Shown piece after piece: positions 26,017 through 36,213 of a DNA stretch of 64,000 nucleotides (its first letter is position 1; every line of letters starts with the position of its first letter). Source of the DNA: Pseudoclavibacter sp. 13-3 (GTDB lineage: Bacteria; Actinomycetota; Actinomycetes; Actinomycetales; Microbacteriaceae); assembly GCF_021168475.1 (NCBI RefSeq), contig NZ_JAJOZT010000001.1, forward strand, positions 186,001 to 250,000, given 5' to 3'. Made by a program: the position numbers and the translations under genes. The notes beneath the pieces were generated by a model. It did not search any database. It worked only from the letters and a program-made list of their open reading frames with translations, and was not told the origin of the DNA.

Positions 26017-27800
26017 CGTGCCTCCACATCATGCATGCCGTCTGTGGCGAGTCGCAGCGTGCGCATGCGCCGGGCGAACGCCTGCGGATCGTGTGTGACG
26101 CAGACGACGGCGATCTGGTCGGGCAGATCGGCGAGGGTCTCCACCAGCCGTCGGCCGGTCTGACGATCGAGCCCACTGGTCGGTTCGTCGAGCAGCAGCA
26201 CGTCGACCGGTTGCATGAGCGCGCGTGCCACGGCGAGTCGCTGGCGCTGGCCGCCGGAGAGCCCAGCGCCGCGCTCTCCCAGCGTCGAGTCCAAGCCGGC
26301 GGATCGTTCCCGCACCGTCTCGCTCAGACCGGCCAGCTCGAGCGCACGCCAGCAGGCGGTGTCGTCTGCGGCATCCGCCGGAGCGACGCTGTCAGAGCCG
26401 CTGACATCCGGCAGGCGCCCCAGCCCGAGGGCCAGATTCTCGCGAACCGTGCCAGAGAGGATGACCGGGTTCTGCACCACTTCGACGATGCGCAGCCCGG
26501 GGGCGCGCTCGATCCGGCCAGAGCCGGGGTCGCGGCGGCCGGCGAGCACCCCGAGCAGTGTCGATTTGCCGGCGCCGCTGCGGCCGGTGACCGCCCAGCG
26601 GTCGCCACGACGGATGTCGAGCCGGAGCCCCTGTGCGAGCCTGCGCCCGTCTGGGGTGACGAGACCGGCGTCGGCAAGGCGCAGCAGCGCGTCGTCAGCC
26701 GGAAGGCCGGGTGCATCTCGTGTCGCGGGGCGGGGCTGTGCACCGGCCGAGCCGATCACGCGGGCCAGCCGGTTCTCGGCCCGCTGACCCTGTGCACGCA
26801 GGTAGAAGAACTTGCCGACCACATCGAGCGGGGTGCTCATCACGACCGCGAGCAGCACCACGACCGCCCCCTCGGTCACATCGATGTTACCGGCACGCAG
26901 GCGCCACACGGCCAGCAGTGCCGAGCCGGCGAGCACCCCCGCGTAGAAGAGCCCGTCGAGCACGAGAATGAGCAGCTGGTTCACCGCCAGCAGACGCATG
27001 ACCTCTGCGCGCTGCTGCTCGGCGCTGCGAGCCAGGCGCTGCAGATAGCGGTCGCCCGCGCCGAAGAGCGCGAGTGTGCGCAGCCCCTGGAGGCCCTGCA
27101 GAAACGTCACGGCGAGCGACGCCTCCCGCCGTCGCCAGCCGCCCATCGAACGCCGGGTGAGTCGCTGAAACGCCCCCACTGCCGACGTGACCAGAACGAC
27201 CAGGGCCGCGAGGCATCCGGCCAGAACGGGATCGACCGCGACGGCGATGACGACGAGCACGACGACGGGCGCGAGCAGAGCGGCGAGGATGCTGCCGTGG
27301 AACTCGGCCCGATAGGTCGCGTACTTCGCGGCGTCGGCGGTGGCGAGATCGGCGAAGTCTCCCTCGGCGGGCAGCCGGTCATCGGCCCGGCCCGACCCTT
27401 CCAGCCGGGTGAAGAGCCGCTCGCGCACGGAGATCTGCAGCCGGCGCTCCGCGGCATCCTGTGCGCACTCGCCGAGCCACTGCACGACCACGACACCGAC
27501 GAAGACGACCGTCACCACGACGAGCGGCGTCACCGCGGACGCCGCTCCCGCGGGGCCGAACGCCCCGGCGAAAGTTCGACCCACGGCGACCACGCCGATC
27601 GCGAGTAGCGCAGTGCGCAGCACCGAGAGCGCGAGCCCCGCAGACGAGAGCCGGCTGAGCGCCGCGTCGACGGGCAGGACCGACCGGGCGGCGCCGGCGG
27701 AGCCCGCCGCGGGGCGTCCGTGCCCGGAGCGGTTCGGCGGCGTCGACCCGTCGGTCGCTGTGCGCCGCTGCCGGGCAGCCGCAGAGCGACTCTCTGGCAT
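26013..27800 (-). CDS. ABC exporter half-transporter (CydD-like), first gene of the pair
   Basis: 595 residues with a low-complexity Arg/Gly/Pro-rich N-terminus (about 45 residues), six membrane helices and an ATPase domain: Walker A GRSGAGKST, signature LSGGQRQRLAVARAL, Walker B VLLLDEPTSGLD, H-loop CVTHDP. The LQGLQGLRTLALFGAGDRYLQRL block corresponds to the CydD coupling helix region. The start ATG at 27800 touches the stop of the YqhA-like gene (TGATG), so three genes are coupled. This pair is separate from the cydDC genes at 7.9-11.5 kb. Confidence 0.85.
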   Translation of the reverse strand: MPESRSAAARQRRTATDGSTPPNRSGHGRPAAGSAGAARSVLPVDAALSRLSSAGLALSVLRTALLAIGVVAVGRTFAGAFGPAGAASAVTPLVVVTVVFVGVVVVQWLGECAQDAAERRLQISVRERLFTRLEGSGRADDRLPAEGDFADLATADAAKYATYRAEFHGSILAALLAPVVVLVVIAVAVDPVLAGCLAALVVLVTSAVGAFQRLTRRSMGGWRRREASLAVTFLQGLQGLRTLALFGAGDRYLQRLARSAEQQRAEVMRLLAVNQLLILVLDGLFYAGVLAGSALLAVWRLRAGNIDVTEGAVVVLLAVVMSTPLDVVGKFFYLRAQGQRAENRLARVIGSAGAQPRPATRDAPGLPADDALLRLADAGLVTPDGRRLAQGLRLDIRRGDRWAVTGRSGAGKSTLLGVLAGRRDPGSGRIERAPGLRIVEVVQNPVILSGTVRENLALGLGRLPDVSGSDSVAPADAADDTACWRALELAGLSETVRERSAGLDSTLGERGAGLSGGQRQRLAVARALMQPVDVLLLDEPTSGLDRQTGRRLVETLADLPDQIAVVCVTHDPQAFARRMRTLRLATDGMHDVEAR

Positions 27801-28552
27801 CAGCGCTCACGCGGCTTCCCGAGAGCTGCCGCTGCCGCCCGCGATGCGACGGCGGTGGAAGCGGGCTCTGCGGGATGGGCTGCATCGGGCGCAGACGGAT
27901 GCGAGGGCAGGTCGGCCGCCTCGGCATCGGCCTCGGCTTGATGATCGGTCGGGCGCTGGATGCGCTCGATCCAGGCGAGAGCCACCGCAGAGAGGATGAA
28001 CGTGAGGTGGATGAGCACCTGCCACATCACACCGGTGGCCGTATAGGTCTCCCCGGTCACGTTGTGAGCCTGGTCGGAGCCGAGGTCACCGACCTCGATG
28101 AACGTCTTCAGCAGATGGATCGACGAGATGGTGATGATCGAGATGGCCAATTTGACCTTGAGGATGGTCGCGTTCACGTGCGACAGCCAATCGGGTTCGT
28201 CCGGGTGCCCATCGGCGTTTATCTTCGAGACGAAAGTCTCGTACCCGCCGATGATGACCATGATCAGCAGGTTCGCGATCATGACCACATCGATGAGCCC
28301 CAGCACGGCCAGCATGATGGTGGTCTCATCGAGTTTTCCCCAGTCGGTGAGAACGTCTGTGACCAGATGGCCCAGGTCGACCCAGAACACGATCACGTAG
28401 ATCAGCTGTGCGATGATGAGCCCGATGTAGAGCGGAGCCTGGAGCCAACGACTGGCGAAGATCAGGTAGCCGAGGACATTGGAGGTCTGCGAGTTCTGCG
28501 ACTGACGGCCAACGATGAATTGACGTCGCGGGTGGTGATCAGAGGGTGACAT
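27800..28552 (-). CDS. YqhA-family (UPF0114) membrane protein
   Basis: 250-residue membrane protein with three or four hydrophobic segments (about 25-50, 80-105, 130-155, 175-205 from the ATG at 28552) and the family block LIDVVMIANLLIMVIIGGYE. The C-terminal 45 residues are an Ala/Pro/Asp-rich tail. Function unknown for the family. The ATG was chosen because AGGAG stands four bases upstream; an upstream in-frame start at 28618 has none. First gene of a unit with the two ABC genes. Confidence 0.85.
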   Translation of the reverse strand: MSPSDHHPRRQFIVGRQSQNSQTSNVLGYLIFASRWLQAPLYIGLIIAQLIYVIVFWVDLGHLVTDVLTDWGKLDETTIMLAVLGLIDVVMIANLLIMVIIGGYETFVSKINADGHPDEPDWLSHVNATILKVKLAISIITISSIHLLKTFIEVGDLGSDQAHNVTGETYTATGVMWQVLIHLTFILSAVALAWIERIQRPTDHQAEADAEAADLPSHPSAPDAAHPAEPASTAVASRAAAAALGKPRER

Positions 28553-28638
28553 CGAGCTCCTGACGTGTGGGTGCGAGTGCTGCCCGACGACGCTGTTGGC
28601 GACGCTGGGGTGACGCACTCATGTTACTGGCAGCCTCT

Positions 28639-29769
28639 TCATCGTGCAGCGGCGAGCACCGGCACCCGATCGGCGTCGACGTCGGAACCGCCGTGGTCGC
28701 TCACGAACTGCACTGCCGCTCGTGTGGCCGAGATCGCCTCGTGATACTTCGAGAAGAGCACCTGATACTCGTGCGGCAGCGCCGGTTCATGGTCTTCGTC
28801 GTAGAACTGCGTGACCACAGGAACACCGAGTTGCTGCAGACGCGCGGCGAACGCCCGCGACTGCGACTCCAGCGGGTCGCCGTTGCCAGCGCTGACGAAC
28901 GCCGCCGGAAAGCCTGCGGTCACCGAGTCGATGGGAGACCCTTGACGAAGAACCTCAGCGCTCTGCCAGTCGCGCACGCCGCTGTAGGCCCACATCACCG
29001 TGTTGAGGAACGAGGCGAACTGCCCGCTCGCTCGTACGGCGGTCACGTCGTACGCACCGCAGAAGAGCACTGCACCCTTGATCTCGCCCTCATGCACCCG
29101 GGGCCGCACAGCGAGCCGCGAGGCTTGGTCGGGGCTTGCCACAGCAGCGAGATACGTGCTCACGACCTGCGAGCCGGCGGAGTCGCCTGCGTAGAAGAGT
29201 CGGTCGGTCGCGATGCCGAGATCATCGGCGTGGTCGAGCAGATACGTCGTCGCGGCGTCCAACTGCTGCACCGCAGTCGGAAAGCGAGCCTCGGGCGAGA
29301 GCGTGTAGTTGATCTGCACCACCGTCGCCCCGCTCGCAGCGAGGATGCGCGAATAGTTCTCGCCCTGCGACTTGTCACCACCGACCCACCCGCCGCCGTG
29401 CACCCAGATGATCGTGCTGGCCGGTGCCGTCGCGTCGGCGCGTCGGTACACGTCGAGTCGTTCGTCTGGGCGACCGCTCGACGTGTAGGCGAGATCGGCG
29501 TCGCGCGTGACCCCGGTCGGCACGAAGGGGGCCAGAGCCTCGTTGCCCTGCACACCGCCGGCGTTGAACGATGAGCGAATCAGCAGCGCCCCGGGAATCG
29601 GGGTGGTCACGAAGCTCAGCGCCATCACGAGCACGAGCGAGAGCAGCACGGCTGTCAGCATGCCGAGGAGCGTCACGAGGCTGCGCAGCGGAGTCGGTCT
29701 GACTGCTGAGTCGCTCAAAGCGTCTCGCGAAGGCGTGTGGTGCGCAGGCCGTCTGCGCTCGACGCGCAT
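28639..29769 (-). CDS. Alpha/beta-hydrolase, HSL-like esterase with N-terminal membrane anchor
   Basis: The 376-residue protein has one membrane helix (about 30-58, SLVTLLGMLTAVLLSLVLVM), then a hydrolase-3 fold: oxyanion motif HGGGW, nucleophile Ser in GDSAGS, Asp in GDPLESQ and His in DEDHEPALP. These features fit a surface-anchored carboxylesterase. Substrate unknown. Start ATG at 29769 overlaps the upstream LiaF-like stop (TGATG). Confidence 0.87.
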   Translation of the reverse strand: MRVERRRPAHHTPSRDALSDSAVRPTPLRSLVTLLGMLTAVLLSLVLVMALSFVTTPIPGALLIRSSFNAGGVQGNEALAPFVPTGVTRDADLAYTSSGRPDERLDVYRRADATAPASTIIWVHGGGWVGGDKSQGENYSRILAASGATVVQINYTLSPEARFPTAVQQLDAATTYLLDHADDLGIATDRLFYAGDSAGSQVVSTYLAAVASPDQASRLAVRPRVHEGEIKGAVLFCGAYDVTAVRASGQFASFLNTVMWAYSGVRDWQSAEVLRQGSPIDSVTAGFPAAFVSAGNGDPLESQSRAFAARLQQLGVPVVTQFYDEDHEPALPHEYQVLFSKYHEAISATRAAVQFVSDHGGSDVDADRVPVLAAAR

Positions 29770-30542
29770 CAGTTGCGGATCTCGAGACTGCCCAGCATCA
29801 CCTGACCGCCGATGACGACGACCGGCGCCGTCGCGGCGACCGACGGATCGGCAGCCGAGACGGAGAAGACCGACCGGTCTTCGACACCGCCGAGCAGCGC
29901 CGTCGCCTCGACCCGCACCCGGGCGCCATCAGGAATACGGATCTCGAGCCCACCCATGAATGCCAGCACGTCGATGCGCACCTCCGGTGCCAGCACGGCA
30001 CGAGTCAGGTCAAGGGTCGACGAGCCCAGCACAGCGGTCATCGATGCGCTGCGGAATCCGTGCGCCGTGCTGCGCACCTCAGAGCCGCCCAGCACCGCCG
30101 TCACGTTCTGATCGAGGGCTGCGTCGCCGCTGGGAGCACCGAATCGGCCGGCGTCTGCTGCCGACCCAGCCACGCCGGAACAGGAGGCGTGCCCTTGGGC
30201 CGAGGCGGCGCTCGGTGCAGCCTTCGGTCGGCGTCGCGTGAGCACGCTGAGCCCCAGTGCGATGACGGCGGCCGGGGCGATGAGCGCCCATGGGCTGAAC
30301 GGCAGCAGGCCGAAGTTGTCGAGGATGAGTGCGACCCCGACCACCAGCAGTGCCAGCGCCCACCACAGATTCGACCACGAAGACAGCAGCGTCGACACGC
30401 CCAGAGCGATCACGGCGATGCCGATGATGAGGCGGAAGACGCTGCCCATCTGGAAGTCGGGAATCACCACGTTGGCGAGCAGCACGAGCCCCACACCAAC
30501 GATGACGAGGCCGGCGATGATACGGGAGCTCACTGTTCTCAT
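29769..30542 (-). CDS. LiaF-like membrane protein with C-terminal toast-rack domain
   Basis: 257 residues: four N-terminal membrane helices (about 8-28, 35-55, 60-78, 83-100), a Ser/Ala-rich linker, then the cell-wall-active-antibiotic-response (LiaF C-terminal) type beta-repeat region with LDLTRAVLAPEVRIDVLAF and GGLEIRIPDGARVRVEATALLGG. LiaF proteins restrain envelope-stress two-component systems, but no histidine kinase or response regulator is nearby. TAGAGT six bases before the ATG and the lack of a ribosome-binding site indicate a leaderless start. Coupled to the esterase gene. Confidence 0.83.
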   Translation of the reverse strand: MRTVSSRIIAGLVIVGVGLVLLANVVIPDFQMGSVFRLIIGIAVIALGVSTLLSSWSNLWWALALLVVGVALILDNFGLLPFSPWALIAPAAVIALGLSVLTRRRPKAAPSAASAQGHASCSGVAGSAADAGRFGAPSGDAALDQNVTAVLGGSEVRSTAHGFRSASMTAVLGSSTLDLTRAVLAPEVRIDVLAFMGGLEIRIPDGARVRVEATALLGGVEDRSVFSVSAADPSVAATAPVVVIGGQVMLGSLEIRN

Positions 30543-30548
30543 GCCTCG

Positions 30549-30554
30549 ACTCTA
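30549..30554 (-). promoter_or_regulatory. -10 box of the LiaF-like gene (leaderless)
   Basis: TAGAGT on the minus strand, six bases before ATG 30542. Confidence 0.55.
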
Positions 30555-30717
30555 CTCACCGCGGCCACTCGTCTGGCTTCGAGTCGGTCTCGCGCACCGC
30601 AGATCAGCCGGTGGACGACAGGGCCCGCATCGCATCCGCAGAATACGACTCGGCTGCGTCGATTCGCCAGCCCACCGCAGGAAGGCTCCAAACCGAGTCC
30701 GTGCAATACAGGCCGAC

Positions 30718-30751
30718 CTCACATGACGTGAGCCGAGAGGCCGAGTAGTGT
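30718..30751 (+). promoter_or_regulatory. ilvD promoter region
   Basis: TAGTGT (30746-30751) lies six bases before ATG 30758. Just upstream, CTCAC-atgac-GTGAG (30718-30732) is a perfect inverted repeat in the -35 area and may be an operator. The rest of 30555-30717 shows no gene or structure I can support. Confidence 0.5.
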
Positions 30752-30757
30752 GGAGTG

Positions 30758-32614
30758 ATGGCCAATCTTCGCTCACGCACCGTCACACACGGCAGAAACA
30801 TGGCCGGCGCACGCGCTCTTCTGCGCGCCGCCGGCGTCGACGGATCAGATTTCGGCAAGCCGATCATCGCAGTCGCGAACAGCTTCACCGAGTTCGTTCC
30901 CGGGCACACCCACCTCGCCCCCGTCGGGCGCGTCGTCTCAGAGGCGATCACCGCTGCCGGCGGCATTCCCCGCGAGTTCAACACCATTGCGGTCGACGAC
31001 GGCATCGCCATGGGCCACTCGGGCATGCTCTACTCGCTGCCCAGCCGCGACCTGATCGCCGACTCGGTCGAGTACATGGTCAACGCCCACCAGGCCGACG
31101 CGCTGGTCTGCATCTCGAACTGCGACAAGATCACCCCCGGCATGCTGCTGGCCGCACTGCGGCTCAACATCCCGGCCGTCTTCGTGTCGGGCGGGCCCAT
31201 GGAGGGCGGCACCGCGGTACTCGTCGACGGCACCGTGAAGAAGCGCGTCGAGCTCATCTCGGTGATGTCGGGCACGGCCGACCCGAATCTGTCCGACGAG
31301 AACCTGCTGCGCCTCGAAGCCAGCGCCTGCCCCACCTGCGGCTCGTGCTCGGGCATGTTCACCGCCAACTCGATGAACTGCCTGACCGAGGCGCTCGGCC
31401 TGTCGCTGCCCGGCAACGGCACCACGCTCGCCACCCACACCGCACGCCGCGCGCTCTTCGAGAACGCCGGATCGCTCGCGGTCGAGCTGTGCCACCGGTT
31501 CTACGACGAAGACGACGACAGCGTGCTGCCCCGCTCGATCGCGACTCGTGAGGCGTTCCAGAACGCGATGGCCATGGACATCGCGATGGGCGGCTCGACG
31601 AACACGATTCTGCACCTGCTCGCCGCGGCGCAGGAGGCCGGCGTCGAGTACACGATGCGCGACATCAACGAGCTGTCGCACCATGTGCCCTGCCTCTGCA
31701 AGGTGGCGCCGAACGGCAGCTATCTCGTCGAAGACGTGCACCGCGCAGGCGGGATTCCCGCCATCCTCGGCGAACTGCACCGCGGCGGTCTGCTCAACGA
31801 GAACGTGCACTCGGTGCACCACGCGACGCTCGACTCCTACTTGGAAGACTGGGATCTGCGCGGCGGCAAGGCGACCGATGAGGCCTTCGAACTGTTCCAT
31901 GCGGCTCCGGGCTGCCAGCGCAGCGCTAAGGCGTTCTCGCAGTCCGAACGCTGGGAGACCCTCGACCTCGACGCCGAGAACGGCTGCATCCACGACATCG
32001 CCCACGCCTATTCGAAAGACGGCGGCCTGGCCGTGCTCTACGGCAACCTGGCCGAGGACGGCTGCGTGGTGAAGACCGCCGGTGTCGACGAGTCCATTCT
32101 GAAGTTCAGCGGTCCGGCCGTCGTGGTCGAGTCGCAGGAAGACGCGGTGAACGTCATCCTGAACAAGCAGGTCACGGCGGGCGACGTCGTCGTCGTGCGC
32201 TACGAGGGGCCCAAGGGCGGCCCGGGCATGCAGGAGATGCTGTACCCGACCTCGTTCCTGAAAGGCCGCGGTCTCGGCAAGAAGTGCGCTCTGATCACCG
32301 ACGGGCGTTTCTCAGGCGGCACCTCGGGTCTGTCGATCGGTCACGTCTCGCCAGAGGCGGCATCCGGCGGTCTGATCGCGCTCGTCGAGAGCGGCGACAC
32401 GATCACCATCGACATCCCGAATCGCAAGATCGAGCTGAACGTGTCAGATGAGGTGCTCGCCGACCGTCGTGCGGCGCTTGAAGAAGGCAACGGCTACCAC
32501 CCGAAGGATCGTAAGCGAGAGATCTCGACCGCGCTGAAGGTCTATGGGGCTCTGGCCACCTCTGCCGACAAAGGAGCCGTTCGCGACAAGGCGAAGATCG
32601 ACGCGATCTACTGA
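30758..32614 (+). CDS. ilvD: Dihydroxy-acid dehydratase
   Basis: Iron-sulphur enzyme that makes 2-keto acids in isoleucine, valine and pantothenate synthesis. Motifs: [10 protein letters not shown] and [17 protein letters not shown] carry the cluster Cys residues; [15 protein letters not shown] and [26 protein letters not shown] are the two family signatures. 618 residues, E. coli-like length. ATG at 30758 is used rather than a GTG one codon upstream; GGAG is only two bases from the ATG, so leaderless initiation seems more likely than Shine-Dalgarno use. Confidence 0.97.
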   Translation: MANLRSRTVTHGRNMAGARALLRAAGVDGSDFGKPIIAVANSFTEFVPGHTHLAPVGRVVSEAITAAGGIPREFNTIAVDDGIAMGHSGMLYSLPSRDLIADSVEYMVNAHQADALVCISNCDKITPGMLLAALRLNIPAVFVSGGPMEGGTAVLVDGTVKKRVELISVMSGTADPNLSDENLLRLEASACPTCGSCSGMFTANSMNCLTEALGLSLPGNGTTLATHTARRALFENAGSLAVELCHRFYDEDDDSVLPRSIATREAFQNAMAMDIAMGGSTNTILHLLAAAQEAGVEYTMRDINELSHHVPCLCKVAPNGSYLVEDVHRAGGIPAILGELHRGGLLNENVHSVHHATLDSYLEDWDLRGGKATDEAFELFHAAPGCQRSAKAFSQSERWETLDLDAENGCIHDIAHAYSKDGGLAVLYGNLAEDGCVVKTAGVDESILKFSGPAVVVESQEDAVNVILNKQVTAGDVVVVRYEGPKGGPGMQEMLYPTSFLKGRGLGKKCALITDGRFSGGTSGLSIGHVSPEAASGGLIALVESGDTITIDIPNRKIELNVSDEVLADRRAALEEGNGYHPKDRKREISTALKVYGALATSADKGAVRDKAKIDAIY

Positions 32615-32634
32615 TCGCTCGGACAGCCGCGCTC

Positions 32635-32686
32635 ACGATGCGGGTCGGATGATGGAGATTTCATCGTCTGGCCCGCATCGTCTTTT
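32635..32686 (+). terminator. Rho-independent terminator of ilvD
   Basis: A 10-bp stem (acgatgcggg with cccgcatcgt), an inner gatga/tcatc helix, and a TTTT run directly after. The gdhA -10 box follows within 2 bases. Confidence 0.8.
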
Positions 32687-32687
32687 G

Positions 32688-32693
32688 TAGACT
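32688..32693 (+). promoter_or_regulatory. -10 box upstream of gdhA
   Basis: TAGACT, seven bases before an ATG at 32701 that opens a 24-codon upstream ORF. No clear -35 is seen because the ilvD terminator fills that space. Confidence 0.55.
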
Positions 32694-32700
32694 GACCAGG

Positions 32701-32775
32701 ATGCGCACTCTGCCGTGTGCGTCCCCGGTGCGCCCGCCTTCTGGCCGCCGGGCAGCCCCGCAGAGAGGTTCGTGA
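32701..32775 (+). CDS. Candidate leaderless 24-residue upstream ORF of gdhA
   Basis: ATG at 32701 opens 24 sense codons (MRTLPCASPVRPPSGRRAAP, then four more) and ends with TGA at 32773-32775, directly followed by the gdhA ATG in the same frame. The box-to-ATG spacing matches that of the other leaderless genes here. The peptide is Pro/Arg-rich with no runs of one amino acid, so a classical attenuator is not obvious. It may couple or modulate gdhA translation. Not proven to be translated. Confidence 0.4.
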   Translation: MRTLPCASPVRPPSGRRAAPQRGS

Positions 32776-34137
<1,362 letters not shown>

Positions 34138-34141
34138 GACA

Positions 34142-34197
34142 GAGCAGGGCTGCGGCGACATCAGCACTCCTGGTGCGATGTCGCCGCAGCCCTGCTC
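34142..34197. terminator. Very strong bidirectional terminator between gdhA and thiY
   Basis: Perfect 21-bp inverted repeat (34142-34162 with 34177-34197); the 14-nt loop contains a further gcac/gtgc pairing. It starts 5 bases after the gdhA stop and 16 bases from the thiY stop, so it can serve both convergent transcripts. Confidence 0.85.
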
Positions 34198-34212
34198 GCT
34201 GCCGTCGGTCGA

Positions 34213-35271
34213 TCACCTGCCGGGCAGATAGTCGTTCGTGAGCCCCTGACGGCCGTCGTACTCCTGCTCGAGCAAGCCGTTCTCGTGCATCCATGCGGCG
34301 TAGGCCGCCCAGTCGTCTTCGGGCTGGTGGCCGAAGCCGCCGTCGTTCTTCAGCAGCGGCACCGTGCGCTCGATCATCTGGCGCAGCACGTCGGGCTCGT
34401 AGGCGCCGTCGGTCGGCTCGGTCAACGCCTCGACAGCGGTGTCGGTGCTCGCCTCGGCCGCCTCTTGGCCCTTGGCCGTGCCTGCCAGGAACTTGCGCAC
34501 GCGCTCGGCGTAGGCCGAGTCGCTCTGCAGACGCGAACGCTGGGCGATCACGACGAGTTCGTCGTAGTCGGGCAGTCCGAGCTCTGTGTTCGACCACGAC
34601 GGGAAGCTGCCGTGCTCGGCGAGCTCGACGCCCTCGATGTTCGGGTACGCGCCGATGGTCGCGTCGACCTGATGATCGATCAGCGGCTGGTTCAGCCCCT
34701 GCGACAGGTTCACGTACGTGATCGTCGAAGGGTCGACGCCGTGCTTCTTGGCGATGAAGTTCATCGTCGTCTCCTGCGAGGCGAGCCCCGAGGTGCCGAC
34801 CGTCTTGCCGGCGAGATCCTGGGGTCCGTTGATGCCCGAGCCCTCCCAGGTCATCACCGAGTTGAGACTGGTCGGAACGAGTGCGCCCACCGAGATGACG
34901 TCGAGCCCCTCCCCCTCTGCGATCAGCGTGTCGGGCTCGTACGAGATCGCGAGATCGGTCTGACCGAGGCTCACCATCTTGGCGGCGTCTGCCGTGCCGC
35001 TCGGCGTGGTGAAGTCGACCTTCACTCCGGCCTGCTCATACGCACCGGTGTGCTGTGCCGTGTAGAGCGACACATGGTCGGGATTCGGCGTCCAGTCGAG
35101 CAGCACGCTCACCGGGTCGAGGCTGCCCGAGGCTGCTGAATCCTGCTGCTGGCTCGAGCATCCGCTCAGCGCCAGGCTGAATGCGGCGGCTCCTGCGACG
35201 AGCCCCATGGTCATCGATCGGCGGATGCCGGGATGCGTCTGCCTCGGGCGCGTGGTCTGCGAGATGGTCAT
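34213..35271 (-). CDS. thiY: Thiamine-precursor ABC transporter, substrate-binding lipoprotein (ThiY/NMT1-like)
   Basis: 352 residues from ATG 35271 (GGAG upstream). The signal peptide ends in LALSGCSS, a lipobox with Cys at about residue 37. The mature part is a periplasmic-binding fold of the NMT1/THI5 type: LDWTPNPDHVSLYTAQHTGAYE and DLAISYEPDTLIAEGEGLDV. Such proteins bind pyrimidine precursors of thiamine. The TPP riboswitch upstream of the operon supports this. Last gene of the operon, 165 bases after the permease gene. Confidence 0.9.
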   Translation of the reverse strand: MTISQTTRPRQTHPGIRRSMTMGLVAGAAAFSLALSGCSSQQQDSAASGSLDPVSVLLDWTPNPDHVSLYTAQHTGAYEQAGVKVDFTTPSGTADAAKMVSLGQTDLAISYEPDTLIAEGEGLDVISVGALVPTSLNSVMTWEGSGINGPQDLAGKTVGTSGLASQETTMNFIAKKHGVDPSTITYVNLSQGLNQPLIDHQVDATIGAYPNIEGVELAEHGSFPSWSNTELGLPDYDELVVIAQRSRLQSDSAYAERVRKFLAGTAKGQEAAEASTDTAVEALTEPTDGAYEPDVLRQMIERTVPLLKNDGGFGHQPEDDWAAYAAWMHENGLLEQEYDGRQGLTNDYLPGR

Positions 35272-35324
35272 TGTCTCTCCTTCGTCTTCTCTGTGAGATC
35301 GGTTCTGCTGGTCTGGGTGGTCTG

Positions 35325-35342
35325 CTGGTGCTGGTGCTGGTG
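35325..35342. repeat. CTGGTG hexamer repeat in the thiX-thiY gap
   Basis: Three tandem copies of CTGGTG, continued by gtgg, within the 165-base gap 35272-35436. On the transcribed strand it is a CAC/CAG-rich stretch. I see no ORF or hairpin of note in the gap. Confidence 0.5.
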
Positions 35343-35436
35343 GTGTGGGCCGTCTGGATGCTGTGCGCACTGCAGACTGGTTCGGTCTGCCGATCGATCG
35401 GCGTGCGTCGTCGCCGCGATGACGGGCGACCGAGGC

Positions 35437-36213
35437 TCAGCGCAGGCGGTCGCGCTGCCAGCCGCACACCAGGCGTTCGGCGAGCAGTGTCAACAGGTAC
35501 AAAGCGGCCGTCATGGCGGTGAGCAGCACGACCTCGGCGAAGACGAAGTCGGTGCGCAGTCTGGGGATCGCCTGGATGAGGTGATAGCCCAGACCGTTGC
35601 TCGAGCCGGCGTACTCGCCGAAGACCGCGGCCACGGGGGCGAACGTCACCGAGATGCGGAGCCCGGCGAAGCCCTGCGGCAGTGCGAACGGCATCCGCAC
35701 GCGCCAGAAGAGCCCGCCCGGGCTGGCCCACAGCGTGCGCATCGTGTCGATCAGCCGTGGGTCGACGCCCTGCAGACCGGCCAGCAGGCTGACCGTGACC
35801 GGGAAGAAGCAGAGCAGTGCGACGATCACGATCTTCGATGCGATGCCGTAGCCGAGCGCGATTGTGAGAATCGGCGCGAAGACCATGACCGGCACGGTCT
35901 GCGTGCCGATCAGCAGGGGTTCAAGCGCGCTGCGCAGCGGCTTCACGGCATACACCGTCACCGAGATGATCGCCGCTGCGATGACGCCGGCGAGCAGGCC
36001 GAGCAGGGTCTCGCTGCCGGTCACGACGGTCGCCGACCAGAGCGTACCCCAGTAGCGGCCGAGCGCCACGATGACGTCTTGCGGAGCCGGAATCAGGTAC
36101 TTGGGCACCCCGAACCAGGCGGTCACGGCCCACCACACGGCCACCACGACCAGGATCGCGACGGTCGGCGGCAGCGTTCGGCGCAGACGACTCTGTTCGC
36201 CAGGTGTGCTCAT
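35437..36213 (-). CDS. thiX: Thiamine-precursor ABC transporter, permease
   Basis: 258-residue BPD_transp_1 (SsuC/TauC-like) membrane protein with about six helices. The EAA loop lies around FWRVRMPFALPQGFAGLRISVTFAPVAAVFGEYAG. ATG at 36213 overlaps the stop of the ATPase gene (ATGA). Much longer frames running upstream are shadows of the ATPase gene. Works with the lipoprotein and the ATPase to import thiamine pyrimidine precursors. Confidence 0.9.
   Translation of the reverse strand: MSTPGEQSRLRRTLPPTVAILVVVAVWWAVTAWFGVPKYLIPAPQDVIVALGRYWGTLWSATVVTGSETLLGLLAGVIAAAIISVTVYAVKPLRSALEPLLIGTQTVPVMVFAPILTIALGYGIASKIVIVALLCFFPVTVSLLAGLQGVDPRLIDTMRTLWASPGGLFWRVRMPFALPQGFAGLRISVTFAPVAAVFGEYAGSSNGLGYHLIQAIPRLRTDFVFAEVVLLTAMTAALYLLTLLAERLVCGWQRDRLR

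Noticed and set aside
30552-30776. Small minus-strand ORF in the LiaF-ilvD gap
   Set aside because: No start signal; overlaps the ilvD start and promoter.
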